64,000 nt of DNA, taken from assembly GCA_964577955.1 (NCBI GenBank), contig CAZOAZ010000003.1:1-64000 (forward strand), read 5' to 3'. This stretch comes from CADEEX01 sp964577955 (GTDB lineage: Bacteria > Acidobacteriota > Vicinamibacteria > Vicinamibacterales > CAVVIG01). Each line of letters starts with the position of its first letter. The first letter of the stretch is position 1. Shown in pieces: positions 26,400 through 34,985 of this stretch. The translations under genes were made by a program, and so were the position numbers. The notes under the pieces were generated by a model that saw nothing but the letters and a program-made list of their open reading frames with translations, did not search any database and was not told the origin of the DNA.

Positions 26400-28427
26400 G
26401 TGAGATACACCGCGCTCGCTGTCCTTCTCGGAGCCGTGATCGTCGCGCCGGCGGCGCCGCTTGCGCAATCACCGCCCGTCAACGCCGTCGCCGCTGGCGA
26501 TCTTGTCGTCGATCCGCCGACGCTCATCAACCTCGGATTCGAGTGGCTGATCGAGGGTGACGCGAACCGGTCCGCGACGGTCGATGTCTCGTACCGGAAG
26601 AGCGGGGAGACCGCCTGGCGGCAAGGGTTGCCGCTGCTGCGGCTCCAGAACGAACGTGTGCGGTCGGGCCGGCAGATCGACGTCACCGTCCCGAACATGT
26701 TCGCGGGCAGCATCCTGGATCTCGAGCCGGACACGAGCTACGAAGCGCAGTTCGTCATGAAGGATCCGGACGGCGTGCGCGGTGACGCGCGTCGAGTCGT
26801 CACGGTCCGCACCCGGCCGGAGCCGATGCCGGGGCGCGACGGCCGGACGTTTCATGTCTACCCGCACGGATTCAGAGGCGAGAAAATCCAGCCGGCCTTT
26901 GAAGGGCTGATGTGCGCCTACAACCTGACGTGTTCGGGGACCGACTACGCGACGATCGGGCGCCCGCGAGTCCGGGCCGGCGACACGATCCTCGTCCACG
27001 CCGGTCTCTACAAATACAACCGCTACGAATACACGACCAATCCGTCGGTGAACAGCACCGTGCCGCTCGACGGCACCTACTACCTGACCGCGGACGGCAC
27101 GGCGGACAAGCCGATCGCGATCAAGGCCGCGGGCGACGGCGAGGTGATTTTCGACGGAGCCGGCAACTACGCGCTGTTCGACGTGCGCGCCGCCGACTAC
27201 GCCTACTTCGAAGGGATCACGTTCCGGAACACCGAGTACGGCATTCTTGCGGGGACGCAATTCCTGCTTGGCGCGAAAGGGCTGACGGTGAAACGTTCGC
27301 GCTTCGAGAACGTTGGCGCCGGTGTGTGGACCAACTACTCGGGCTCGAGCAACTTCTACATCGCCGACAACGTGTTCATCGGCCGCGACGATCCCGATCA
27401 CGTGATCGGCTGGTCGGGCAGCATGTGGGAACCCTTCCAGGGCGTCGATGGCCAGAAATTTCCGCCGCCGATGGCGTCATACGTGGCCGTCAAGATCTAC
27501 GGTCCGGGCCACGTCATTGCCTACAACCACGTCGCGAATTTTCATGACGGCATCGACATCGAAACCTACGGCAACCCGGACGGGTCGTCAGCCGAGGGCG
27601 GTCCGGCGTATCCGCCGCGCGACGCGTGGCAGTTGCGCCCGGTGAGCATCGACTTCTACAACAACTTCATGACCAACTTTCACGACAACCCGTTCGAGAC
27701 AGACGGCGGGCTGCACAACGTGCGGGTCATGCGGAATCTGATGCTGAACTCGGCGTCGCACGCGTTCTGCAATCAGCCGTCGTTCGGCGGACCGACCTAC
27801 TGGATCCGTAACATCGCGTATCACCTCCCGGGCGGCGCGATCCGGTTGACCGGCGGCTCCTCCGGCGTGCTGTTCTACAACAACACGATCCTGTCGGAGA
27901 TCGGACTGGCGTCGGGATCGAACGTCCATTTCAGGAACAACCTGATTCTCGGCGAGCAGTCGGCGCCGACGCTTTTCGCGATCAACACGCTGACCAACTA
28001 CTCGTCGTCGGATTTCAACGGCTTTCGTCCGAATCCCGGTGCCGCGTTCTCATTTGCGTGGAATTCGCCGCCCGCCGGACGCGCCGCGGACTACAGCAGC
28101 CTGGTGACGCCGCAGGGCGATCGATCGCTCGAGACGCGGCAGTTCCGCACGCTGGCCGACTACGCCGCGGCGACCGGGCAGGACCGCAAGAGCGTCCTGC
28201 TTGATTACGACGTGTTCCTGAACGTGCCGCCGCTGAACGCGCAGGATCGCGCGACGGTGCAGAAGGTCTACAAGGCCGAAGGCCTCGACTTCGGACTCCG
28301 CCCGGCGTCGGCAGCGGTGGACGCTGGAACACTCCTGCCGAATGTGACCGAGGGATTTGCCGGGCGTGCGCCAGACCTGGGTGCGCTCGAAGCGGGGCAG
28401 CGCCCGCCGCACTACGGTCCGCGCTGA
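26400..28427 (+). CDS. Secreted right-handed parallel beta-helix protein (copy 1)
   Basis: 675 residues from a GTG. A signal peptide ends at APLAQ (residue 23). Residues about 35-140 form an Ig/FN3-like domain (PTLINLGFEWL, LDLEPDTSYEAQFV). From about 160 on come beta-helix rungs with repeated IxxNxFxN-type turns (NFYIADNVFIG, YNNFMTNFHDNPFE, LFYNNTILSE). The fold is that of pectate-lyase-like polysaccharide lyases and hydrolases; catalytic residues cannot be placed by eye. A close paralogue lies at 38173-40230, and both end in YGPR. Confidence 0.85.
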   Translation: MRYTALAVLLGAVIVAPAAPLAQSPPVNAVAAGDLVVDPPTLINLGFEWLIEGDANRSATVDVSYRKSGETAWRQGLPLLRLQNERVRSGRQIDVTVPNMFAGSILDLEPDTSYEAQFVMKDPDGVRGDARRVVTVRTRPEPMPGRDGRTFHVYPHGFRGEKIQPAFEGLMCAYNLTCSGTDYATIGRPRVRAGDTILVHAGLYKYNRYEYTTNPSVNSTVPLDGTYYLTADGTADKPIAIKAAGDGEVIFDGAGNYALFDVRAADYAYFEGITFRNTEYGILAGTQFLLGAKGLTVKRSRFENVGAGVWTNYSGSSNFYIADNVFIGRDDPDHVIGWSGSMWEPFQGVDGQKFPPPMASYVAVKIYGPGHVIAYNHVANFHDGIDIETYGNPDGSSAEGGPAYPPRDAWQLRPVSIDFYNNFMTNFHDNPFETDGGLHNVRVMRNLMLNSASHAFCNQPSFGGPTYWIRNIAYHLPGGAIRLTGGSSGVLFYNNTILSEIGLASGSNVHFRNNLILGEQSAPTLFAINTLTNYSSSDFNGFRPNPGAAFSFAWNSPPAGRAADYSSLVTPQGDRSLETRQFRTLADYAAATGQDRKSVLLDYDVFLNVPPLNAQDRATVQKVYKAEGLDFGLRPASAAVDAGTLLPNVTEGFAGRAPDLGALEAGQRPPHYGPR

Positions 28428-28472
28428 TCACGCTGAACGCCGAGCTCGCCGAGAACGCCGAGCTGATGTTTC

Positions 28473-28497
28473 GGTGGGGTCCGGCTTCAGCCGGACC
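28473..28497. repeat. REP-like palindrome, family R4
   Basis: GGTGGGGTCCGGCTTCAGCC followed by GGACC, placed at the 3' end of the convergent beta-helix and lipoprotein genes, where it may form a transcript hairpin. Confidence 0.75.
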
Positions 28498-28501
28498 AGC
28501 T

Positions 28502-28849
28502 CTATTCCGCCCTGTTGAAGAGCGTCCGCATCATTTCGCGCCTCGTGGTGGCGTCCTGGACCTTCAGCACCTTGGCCAGGACCTCGTCGTAGGCGTGCTT
28601 CGGGTCATCCTGCTGCAGATCGCGCGCCGCCAGTCCGAGCGCGGTGAGATCGCCGCCGAAATCGGACTGCTGGTCGTCGCCGTAGGCGACCAGCTGTTCG
28701 TGGAAATACTTGACCTGAGGATCCGACGAGGCGATGTCGGCAGGCTCTTCGATTTTGGCGCGGTCCCCAGGCGGCGAGGTTCCGTTGGCGCCACCGCAAC
28801 CCATTGTCACCGTCACGAGCAATGCAGCCAGGACCGCCGGCACCCTCAT
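28502..28849 (-). CDS. Small lipoprotein
   Basis: 115 residues from the ATG at 28849. The signal MRVPAVLAALLVTVTMGCGG has a lipobox ending at Cys 18. The mature part is acidic and helical (SSDPQVKYFHEQLVAYGDDQ, DDPKHAYDEVLAKVLKVQDA). No family is recognised. It is divergent from the PQQ-type dehydrogenase gene, with the two starts about 90 bp apart. Confidence 0.65.
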   Translation of the reverse strand: MRVPAVLAALLVTVTMGCGGANGTSPPGDRAKIEEPADIASSDPQVKYFHEQLVAYGDDQQSDFGGDLTALGLAARDLQQDDPKHAYDEVLAKVLKVQDATTRREMMRTLFNRAE

Positions 28850-28937
28850 CGTCCCACTAGGGTAACACCGGCCGCCGATCGCAAAAACGCGCTGGTCGAG
28901 CGTGGTATAAAGCCCCGTCTTCATCGCACGAGGCCTT

Positions 28938-30128
28938 ATGACACTGAGACGCACCGCCTACTTCGTGCTGCCGTGTCTGCTCGGGATGTTCGTCGTCACG
29001 CGGGCGCAGCAGCCGCCGGTGGGCATGGCGATTCCGCCACTTGGCAACGGCCCCTGGATCTTCGACACGCACGAACAGCACAAGATCCGCGTCAGCGTGG
29101 TGACGAGGGGGTTATCGCATCCCTGGGCGATCGCCTTCATGCCCGACGGCGCGATGCTCGTCACCGAGCGTCCGGGGCGTCTCCGGATCGTGCGCAACGG
29201 CGTCCTCGATCCGCAGCCGATCAGCGGTACGCCGATTGTCAGAACTGACGGCAACGGCGGCCTGATGGACGTCGCGCTGCATCCGCGGTTTGCCGAGAAC
29301 CGTCTCGTCTATCTGACCTACACGAAAGCCGTGGACGGCACCAAGGGCGCGCCGGCGCTGGCCCGCGGACGTCTCGACGGACACGCGCTCGTCGATCTCC
29401 GCGACCTCATCGTCGCGGCGCCGGCATTCGAAGGCACGAACGGGCTGAACGGACGCGTCGTGTTCGGACGCGACGGCATGGTCTACATGTCGACCGGCGG
29501 CAACACCGGTACCACGTCACAGGACCCGGGCAGCCTGCGCGGCAAGATCCTGCGGCTCAATGACGATGGCTCGGTGCCGCGGGACAATCCGTTCGTCGGG
29601 CGTCCCGGTTATCGTCCGGAGATCTACTCGCTCGGTCATCGCAACACGCTCGGTCTGATCCTGCATCCGACAACCGGGGAAATCTGGAACCACGAGAACG
29701 GACCGAACGGCGGCGATGAAGTGAACGTCGTCCTGTTCGGCCGGAACTACGGGTGGCCGACGCTCAGTTTCGGGCGCGAGTATCCAGGTCCAAGAATCTC
29801 CGAGCATCCAACGCGCGAAGGGATGGAATCGCCGCTCCTGGTCTGGCTGCCGCAGATCGCGACCGCCGGCATGGCGGTCTACACCGGTGATCGCTTTCCG
29901 GCGTGGAAGGGCAATCTGTTCGTGGGATCGCTTCGGCAGGGCGGCATTCCCGGTACCGGCCACCTCCAACGCGTGGCCTTCAACGCGAAGATGGAAGAGC
30001 TGCGCCGCGAACCGTTGCTCACGGAACTGCATCAGCGGATTCGCGAAGTGCGGCAGGGGCCGGACGGACTGCTGTATCTGCTGACAGATGAAGACGCTGG
30101 CGCGATGCTGCGCATCGAGCCGAACTGA
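28938..30128 (+). CDS. PQQ-dependent sugar dehydrogenase (GSDH/Asd family)
   Basis: 396 residues. A signal peptide (about 1-26) is followed by the six-bladed propeller typical of soluble aldose/sorbosone dehydrogenases. LSHPWAIAFMPDGAMLVTER contains the usual blade-one motif, and GRVVFGRDGMVYMSTGG, SLGHRNTLGLILHPTTGEIW and ENGPNGGDEVNVVLFGRNYG are standard conserved segments of the family. It oxidises sugars in the periplasm using PQQ and passes electrons onward. It stands alone; no PQQ biosynthesis genes are in the window. Confidence 0.92.
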   Translation: MTLRRTAYFVLPCLLGMFVVTRAQQPPVGMAIPPLGNGPWIFDTHEQHKIRVSVVTRGLSHPWAIAFMPDGAMLVTERPGRLRIVRNGVLDPQPISGTPIVRTDGNGGLMDVALHPRFAENRLVYLTYTKAVDGTKGAPALARGRLDGHALVDLRDLIVAAPAFEGTNGLNGRVVFGRDGMVYMSTGGNTGTTSQDPGSLRGKILRLNDDGSVPRDNPFVGRPGYRPEIYSLGHRNTLGLILHPTTGEIWNHENGPNGGDEVNVVLFGRNYGWPTLSFGREYPGPRISEHPTREGMESPLLVWLPQIATAGMAVYTGDRFPAWKGNLFVGSLRQGGIPGTGHLQRVAFNAKMEELRREPLLTELHQRIREVRQGPDGLLYLLTDEDAGAMLRIEPN

Positions 30129-30135
30129 CAAGAGC

Positions 30136-30215
30136 TTTCACAACGAGCCCGCAGAATGCACAGAGTTTCTTTCTTCAAAGAAAATCTCTGCGTTCTCTGC
30201 GATCTCGTTGTGAAG
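30136..30215. repeat. Palindromic extragenic repeat, family R1
   Basis: Left end TTTCACAACGAG at 30136-30147, right end CTCGTTGTGAAG at 30204-30215, with inner TTTCTTCAAAGAAAATCTCT. Best alignment is to the copy at 23487-23568. It lies between convergent genes. Confidence 0.85.
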
Positions 30216-30219
30216 TTTT

Positions 30220-30972
30220 TCAGTAAGAGCCGCGCCAAGCGGGACGCTCCTGTCTGACCGCGAAGAGCTTCACCAGAATCACGCCGGCGATGAAGCCGCC
30301 GATGTGGGCCATGAACGCGACGCCGCCGCCGGCTTCGGGACCCTGCGAGATCACGCCGAACGCGCTGATCAACTGAAACGCGAACCACAGGCCGACGGCG
30401 ACGTAGCCCGGCACCTCGGTCAGCATGCGGAACATGATCACGCGGACGCGGCGGTGCGGATGCAGCACGAGATAGGCGCCCATCACGCCTGAGATCGCGC
30501 CCGATGCCCCGAGACTGGGGATATACGGGTTGTCGCCCATGATGGCCGTGGAGGCGACATGCGCCAGCGAGGCGGCGAGGCCGGTGAGGAGATAGAACGC
30601 CAGGTAGCGGCCGTGCGTCAGGTCGTCCTCGACGTTGTCGCCGAAGATCCAGAGGAACCAGAGATTGCCGAGCAGATGCATCAGGCTGCCGTGCATGAAC
30701 ATCGACGTGAGCAGCGTGATGTAGACGCTGCCGGGCGTCGGCTGCAGCGGGATCGCATCCTGTTCACCGCCGAGGTCGACGGGCACGGGTCGCGCGACAT
30801 CCTGGCCGGTGAGGATTTCCTGCGGCACGACGGAGAAGGCGTAGGTGAACCGCTCGTTCGCGCCAAGACCCTGGAAGAACACGAAGACGAAGATGTTGAG
30901 CGCGATCAGGACGAACGTGACGTAGGGCGTGCGAACGCGTCCGGTGTTGTCGTCGCCAAGCGGGAACACCAT
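30220..30972 (-). CDS. Rhomboid-family intramembrane serine protease
   Basis: 250 residues with six or seven membrane helices. The catalytic Ser is at 157 in GASGAISGVMG, the His at 223 in AHIGGFIAG, and the HxxxN-type helix is MHGSLMHLLGNLWFLWIFGD (93-112). The start at 30972 has a GGAGG site 5 bp upstream. It is the compact bacterial form without a cytoplasmic domain. Rhomboids cleave membrane proteins within the bilayer; the substrate is unknown. Confidence 0.93.
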   Translation of the reverse strand: MVFPLGDDNTGRVRTPYVTFVLIALNIFVFVFFQGLGANERFTYAFSVVPQEILTGQDVARPVPVDLGGEQDAIPLQPTPGSVYITLLTSMFMHGSLMHLLGNLWFLWIFGDNVEDDLTHGRYLAFYLLTGLAASLAHVASTAIMGDNPYIPSLGASGAISGVMGAYLVLHPHRRVRVIMFRMLTEVPGYVAVGLWFAFQLISAFGVISQGPEAGGGVAFMAHIGGFIAGVILVKLFAVRQERPAWRGSY

Positions 30973-31004
30973 GCGGCCTCCGTAGGGAGCATACCAATTA
31001 GTGC

Positions 31005-31215
31005 TAGGTGCGGGGTGCACCGTGCACGGTGCAGGTGCGCAGTGCTGAGCGCGCCGTGGGCGGTGCGGCGCGCAGCTCTCCCTTTCTGATCACGGTCGCT
31101 GCGCGCCAGTGCGCGGCTTGAGTGAAGAAGCCGGCGGCCGCGCGCTGCACCACGCACCGGTCACTGCGCACGGTGCACCTGCACCGTGCACTGTGCACTC
31201 CGCACCGCGCACCAG
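31005..31215. repeat. GTGCAC-type degenerate repeats, two inverted blocks
   Basis: The block at about 31005-31060 (GTGCACCGTGCACGGTGCAG) and the block at about 31150-31215 (GCGCACGGTGCACCTGCACC, GTGCACTGTGCACTCCGCAC) are inverted copies of the same theme. About 100 bp of unique sequence separate them, between the rhomboid and M28 peptidase genes. Confidence 0.65.
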
Positions 31216-31220
31216 CTCTG

Positions 31221-32765
31221 TCAACGTCCCGGAGCCGCGCCGCGGCCGCCGCGTCCGGCCGGAGCGGGACGTGGGCTGGCCGGCACGCCCGCCGGACGCC
31301 GCGGCATCGTCTTGTCGGCCATCGCCGACTGATACGCGAAGATCGCCATCACGATCGCCGACTGCTGCAAATCCCGTTCGCTGACCGCTTCGTAGAAGTC
31401 GGCGTTGGTGTGGCGGGTCCGCGCGTCGTAGTTGGTGTAGTCCATGATCGTCGTGAAGGCTGGAATCCCCACGCCATCGAACACGCCATCCTCGGACGTG
31501 AAGTTGCTGTCCATCACGTTCTTCTTCATCCCGAGATCTTTCAGTTGCGACAGCCAGGCGTCGAAGATGCCGCGGGCGTCGGCGTTGTTGGCCATGTACC
31601 ACCCGTAGGTCGCGCCGGCGCCGGGATCGTTGTTCAAGTAGACCGCGATCCTGTCGCGTGACGCCTGATCAGTCAGGTGCTGCGCGACGTAGGCGCGGCC
31701 GCCGACGAAGCCGACTTCCTCGCCGCTCCAGATCGCGACACGGATCGTCCGCCGCGGATGGACGCCGATGGCCTTGAGAATCCGCATCGCCTCGACCGCT
31801 GCCACCGCTCCGTCGGCGTTGTCGGTGGCGCCGGTCGCTGCGGGCAATGAGTCCAGGTGCGCGCCGACCAGCACGAACTGATCCTTCAGCACCGGATCCT
31901 CGCCGGGAATTTCGGCAATGACGTTGTAGCTGTTGAGATCGGATTCCTGGTACTGCGTCCGCAGTTCGAGCCGCAACTGCGGCGTCGCGCCGGCCTGCAT
32001 CATGCGCAGGAGCATGTTGTAGTGCTCGGCCATCACGATCGCCGTCGGCACCGAGTCCTTCGGCGTCTGCGGGCTGCCGCCGACCGTCACCGTGCCGTGC
32101 AGCTCCGTTCCGGGCCGCAGGATGGCGCCGGCGCCAAGCCGCTGCAGGAGCGCGTTCATCGCGCTGTTCGCGAGGACGGGCGCGGCCTGGCGTTCGGCCG
32201 GCGGTTCGGGGCCGCCGATGCGCACGAGTCGATCGGTGTCGGCCGGCTGGTCGCGATCGGTCAGCTGAAACACGGTCTGGATGGGTGAGGCCAGGACGAT
32301 GGCGCCGCGGATCTGTTCCCCGAGCGCCGTGATCTCCGCCTCGCTTTTGTCGCCGACGTAGATCGGCGTGCCGGTGAGGATGCCCTTCGCGGAGGGCGTC
32401 CAGGCGAGCGGATAGCCGAACATCGGGAAGTAGCGCGGGGCGGTCATCTCGAGACTGAACTTCTCGAGCTCCCAGCCGCGGCCGAATTGAAATGGTTCGA
32501 GGTGCGAGTTGGTGAGTCCCCAGTCGGCCATTTTCGCGCGCACGTAGTCGGCGGCCTGCTTGTGCGCCCGGCTGCCGGTCGGGCGCGCGCCGGTCACGTT
32601 CGTGATGTAGTTGAACGTTTCGAGAACCTTCGACCGCTCGGTGCCCTCGGCGCGTATGCGCGCCACTACCGCGGGATCGATGCGGTCCTGCTGAGCCAAG
32701 AGCGTCGCGGCAAAGGCCGCGCCGGCGACGGACACGGTGACGAGCATCAGGCGGATGGTGCGCAT
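31221..32765 (-). CDS. Secreted M28-family zinc peptidase
   Basis: 514 residues. The signal peptide ends at TLLAQ (25). Zinc-site segments of M28 are clear: GAHLDSLP, GATDNADGAVAAVEAM, WSGEEVGFVGGRAY, NNDPG and RHTNADFY. A PA-like insert fits about residues 130-245. The C-terminus is a Pro/Gly/Arg-rich tail. Such enzymes act as aminopeptidases or carboxypeptidases outside the cytoplasm. It is the last of a run of minus-strand genes and has no obvious partner. Confidence 0.92.
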   Translation of the reverse strand: MRTIRLMLVTVSVAGAAFAATLLAQQDRIDPAVVARIRAEGTERSKVLETFNYITNVTGARPTGSRAHKQAADYVRAKMADWGLTNSHLEPFQFGRGWELEKFSLEMTAPRYFPMFGYPLAWTPSAKGILTGTPIYVGDKSEAEITALGEQIRGAIVLASPIQTVFQLTDRDQPADTDRLVRIGGPEPPAERQAAPVLANSAMNALLQRLGAGAILRPGTELHGTVTVGGSPQTPKDSVPTAIVMAEHYNMLLRMMQAGATPQLRLELRTQYQESDLNSYNVIAEIPGEDPVLKDQFVLVGAHLDSLPAATGATDNADGAVAAVEAMRILKAIGVHPRRTIRVAIWSGEEVGFVGGRAYVAQHLTDQASRDRIAVYLNNDPGAGATYGWYMANNADARGIFDAWLSQLKDLGMKKNVMDSNFTSEDGVFDGVGIPAFTTIMDYTNYDARTRHTNADFYEAVSERDLQQSAIVMAIFAYQSAMADKTMPRRPAGVPASPRPAPAGRGGRGAAPGR

Positions 32766-32840
32766 GGGGGGATCTTCTTACAAACCGGTAGCCTTTGGCG
32801 CAGTGATCGGGCCATTCGTCCGCATCAAGCGCCGGCGGCC

Positions 32841-33335
32841 CTAGCGATCGGTCAGTTGTTCGAGCCACACCTTCACCATCCGGATCAGCGGAATGGTGTC
32901 GGCCGGAGAACCGGTGATGACGACCTTCAGGTGTGATCGGGCAGGCTCGTAGATCACATCCGCCCGCAGGTCCGCGGTCGATTCACGCTCGCGCGTGTTG
33001 AGCGCGGCCGGAACGACGGTCGCCCACTTCTGGGCCAGCACTGGCCCGACGCCCGCGACGTCGACGATGCAGGTGACTCGCGCGGCGTCAACGGCGGCAA
33101 CCGTTTGGACCGGTACTCCGGCCAGCCGGTCGACATCGGCGCGAAGAATCCGATACGACTTACCGATGCGCGTCGCCTGAAGACGCCCCTCGCGAATGAA
33201 GCGCAGGACGGTCTTCGGGTGGAGCTCGAGGCGGCGTGCCGCAGCGTCCACGGTGCAGATTTCGCTCGAAATCGCGACGCGCGGTGGCGACGATTTCGGT
33301 GACGCGGCCTTCGCCCCGGCCGTTCGCTTTGCCAT
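32841..33335 (-). CDS. MerR/excisionase-type helix-turn-helix DNA-binding protein
   Basis: 164 residues from the ATG at 33335. After a basic, low-complexity N-terminus, residues about 28-72 form an excisionase/HTH_17 domain (CTVDAAARRLELHPKTVLRF, GRLQATRIGKSYRILRADVD). The C-terminal 90 residues (VTCIVDVAGVGPVLAQKWAT, SHLKVVITGSPADTIPLIRM) form an alpha/beta domain I do not recognise. It could be a transcription regulator with a sensing domain. No target can be named. Confidence 0.78.
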   Translation of the reverse strand: MAKRTAGAKAASPKSSPPRVAISSEICTVDAAARRLELHPKTVLRFIREGRLQATRIGKSYRILRADVDRLAGVPVQTVAAVDAARVTCIVDVAGVGPVLAQKWATVVPAALNTRERESTADLRADVIYEPARSHLKVVITGSPADTIPLIRMVKVWLEQLTDR

Positions 33336-33360
33336 CTGATCCGCGCCATTGTCGCAGTAC

Positions 33361-33467
33361 GTGGGCTCCGGCTTCAGCCGGAGCCGAGGGAATCCGGCTA
33401 AAGCCGGATCCCACGACACTGACGGTACGTCAGCAGTCTCCGGTGGCGTCCGGCTTTAGCCGGATTA
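33361..33467. repeat. Cluster of R4 REP palindromes
   Basis: Three units: GGCTCCGGCTTCAGCCGGAG at 33364-33383, AATCCGGCTAAAGCCGGATC at 33391-33410, and CGTCCGGCTTTAGCCGGATT at 33447-33466. The last overlaps the stop codon of the phosphotransferase gene. Confidence 0.75.
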
Positions 33468-34490
33468 CTCCGCGCGGACGACGGCCAGCGCGTTCTCGAA
33501 GGCAGGGCCGCTCGCGCCCGAGAGAAAGCCCGCCAGCAGCATCTTGCCCAGGGTCCGCATCATGTCCGGTGTTCCCGGTTTGAGCCGTCCGTCGCTGAGC
33601 GCGGCGCGGAATTCAGCCGGACTCGGTGCCGTCACGTCGGCGTACGGCTCCGCGGGCGGTCCGCCGGCGACGACGGTGAAGATGAGACCGGCGTAGTACA
33701 GCCGCGTGAACGGACGCAGCAGAGCCAGCCGCGCCTGAAGCGAGCGGGTCGGTTCCTGCCCGCTCCAGGCCCGCAGCAGCATCGTCTCCAGATCCGGCGT
33801 CGGCGCGACGTTGTCCGCGACGATCGCGAGGTCGATCAGCGGGTCGTTCCGGTAGGCCGTCTCCCAGTCGATCAGCCAGAGACGTTCGCCGTCGAAGAGG
33901 ACGTTCCGCACGCCGGGATCGTTGTGACTGGAGGTTCGCGTTGAGGCGTTCCACGGGTACGCGGTCCGGATCCGCTCGAAGGCCTCCTGATGCGGATCGA
34001 GAAGCGCCGGCTGGAAAGTGCCCGACGCGCGCAGGTAGCGCAGCATCCGCTCGACGAGCGCGGGGTAGTCCGCCAGCTCTGGAAACGTCGCCGCCTCCTG
34101 CAGACGCGCGATGAGCGTTCCGAAGGCGTGCGCCAATCCTCCGGCGCCGCCGGGGAACTCGCTGAGCGGTCGGCTGGCGATGAACGCCATGATCGCGATC
34201 CCGCTCACGGCATCGGCGTGCAGCAGGCGCGGCGCGATGCCGGCATCAGCGGCGATCTGCATACAGGTGTACTGATGCGGATTGCGAAGCGCATCGCGCC
34301 GTGTTTCGGCTCGCAGCAGATACGCGGCTCCGCCGATCTCGAACCGGTAGATCAGCGCACCCGACGCGCCGCCGCCGACCGGCTGCAGCGTGGAGATCGG
34401 CGCACTGCCGAAGACCGTCCGGATGGCGTCGCCGATGCTGCCGCGCCGCTCGGCTGGGATACTGGCCAATGGCTCGTGGGCCGTCGTCAT
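33465..34490 (-). CDS. Aminoglycoside/choline-kinase-fold phosphotransferase
   Basis: 341 residues. The catalytic loop SSHNDPGVRNVLFDGERLWL (Brenner-type HxDxxxxN) and the metal Asp segment LIDWETAYRNDPLIDLAIVA are typical of the APH/ChoK kinase fold. The N-terminal lobe includes VGGGASGALIYRFEIGGAAY, a Gly-rich nucleotide loop. It may phosphorylate choline-like or thiamine-like small molecules; drug resistance cannot be deduced. A TGAGGAAC ribosome site precedes the start, and the upstream region holds a palindromic operator-like site at 34503-34530. Confidence 0.82.
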   Translation of the reverse strand: MTTAHEPLASIPAERRGSIGDAIRTVFGSAPISTLQPVGGGASGALIYRFEIGGAAYLLRAETRRDALRNPHQYTCMQIAADAGIAPRLLHADAVSGIAIMAFIASRPLSEFPGGAGGLAHAFGTLIARLQEAATFPELADYPALVERMLRYLRASGTFQPALLDPHQEAFERIRTAYPWNASTRTSSHNDPGVRNVLFDGERLWLIDWETAYRNDPLIDLAIVADNVAPTPDLETMLLRAWSGQEPTRSLQARLALLRPFTRLYYAGLIFTVVAGGPPAEPYADVTAPSPAEFRAALSDGRLKPGTPDMMRTLGKMLLAGFLSGASGPAFENALAVVRAE

Positions 34491-34502
34491 ATGTTCCTCA
34501 AT

Positions 34503-34530
34503 AATCCTAATAATAGATCATATTAGGAAT
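34503..34530. promoter_or_regulatory. Palindromic operator-like site in a divergent promoter
   Basis: AATCCTAATA at 34503-34512 and TATTAGGAAT at 34521-34530 form 10-bp arms with one mismatch around an 8-bp AT-rich centre. It is a striking AT island in GC-rich DNA, 13 bp upstream of the phosphotransferase start, and its centre could serve as that gene's -10 region on the minus strand. Confidence 0.6.
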
Positions 34531-34574
34531 AATAGAGAACATCATGGGCCCGACGCCAGGGCGCGGCGTCCAAA

Positions 34575-34604
34575 TATGTCCGAAGCGGATGTAGTATGAC
34601 CGCC
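34575..34604 (+). promoter_or_regulatory. Operator/promoter motif upstream of padR-like gene (copy 1)
   Basis: It contains CGGATGTAGTAT at 34586-34597 and CCGCC at 34600-34604, and matches the site at 35470-35499 at 23 of 30 positions. TAGTAT would be the -10 hexamer. It overlaps the first possible ATG of the PadR gene and so favours the start at 34617. Confidence 0.6.
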
Positions 34605-34616
34605 GCGAAACAATCC

Positions 34617-34985
34617 ATGCCCCGAACGCCGCGCCCCGAAGACCTGTTGCCGCTGACGCCGGCGGTGTTTCACATCCTGGTTGCGCTGAGCGAGGGTGAA
34701 CGCCACGGCTACAGCATCATGCGGCAGGTGTCGGCCGACACCGACGGCGGCATGGAACTCGGTCCGGGCACGCTCTACGGCTGTCTGAAGCGCATGCTCT
34801 CGGCGCGGCTGATCGAGGAGTCGGACGAGCGTCCTGATCCGGCGCTGGACGACGAGCGGCGGCGCTACTACCGGATTACCGATCTCGGATCGCGCACCGT
34901 CAGGATGGAAGCGCAACGGCTCGCCGCCGCGGTCTCGGCGGCGCGGGCGCGCCGGCTGCTCTCGCCGAAGGGCGGGGCGGCGTGA
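34617..34985 (+). CDS. PadR-family transcriptional regulator
   Basis: 122 residues from the ATG at 34617 (129 if the ATG at 34596, which sits inside the operator-like motif, is used). The winged-helix pattern is clear: LTPAVFHILVALSEGERHGY, SIMRQVS, LGPGTLYGCLKRMLSARLIE and RRRYYRITDLGSR. PadR proteins usually repress a neighbouring transporter gene. Here a small membrane protein and an ABC-2 exporter follow, and the same DNA motif stands before both transcription units, so autoregulation plus exporter control is likely. Confidence 0.9.
   Translation: MPRTPRPEDLLPLTPAVFHILVALSEGERHGYSIMRQVSADTDGGMELGPGTLYGCLKRMLSARLIEESDERPDPALDDERRRYYRITDLGSRTVRMEAQRLAAAVSAARARRLLSPKGGAA

Noticed and set aside
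33465..34490. Aminoglycoside resistance gene
   Set aside because: The kinase fold is clear, but sequence alone does not distinguish choline-kinase-like, thiamine-kinase-like and resistance enzymes.
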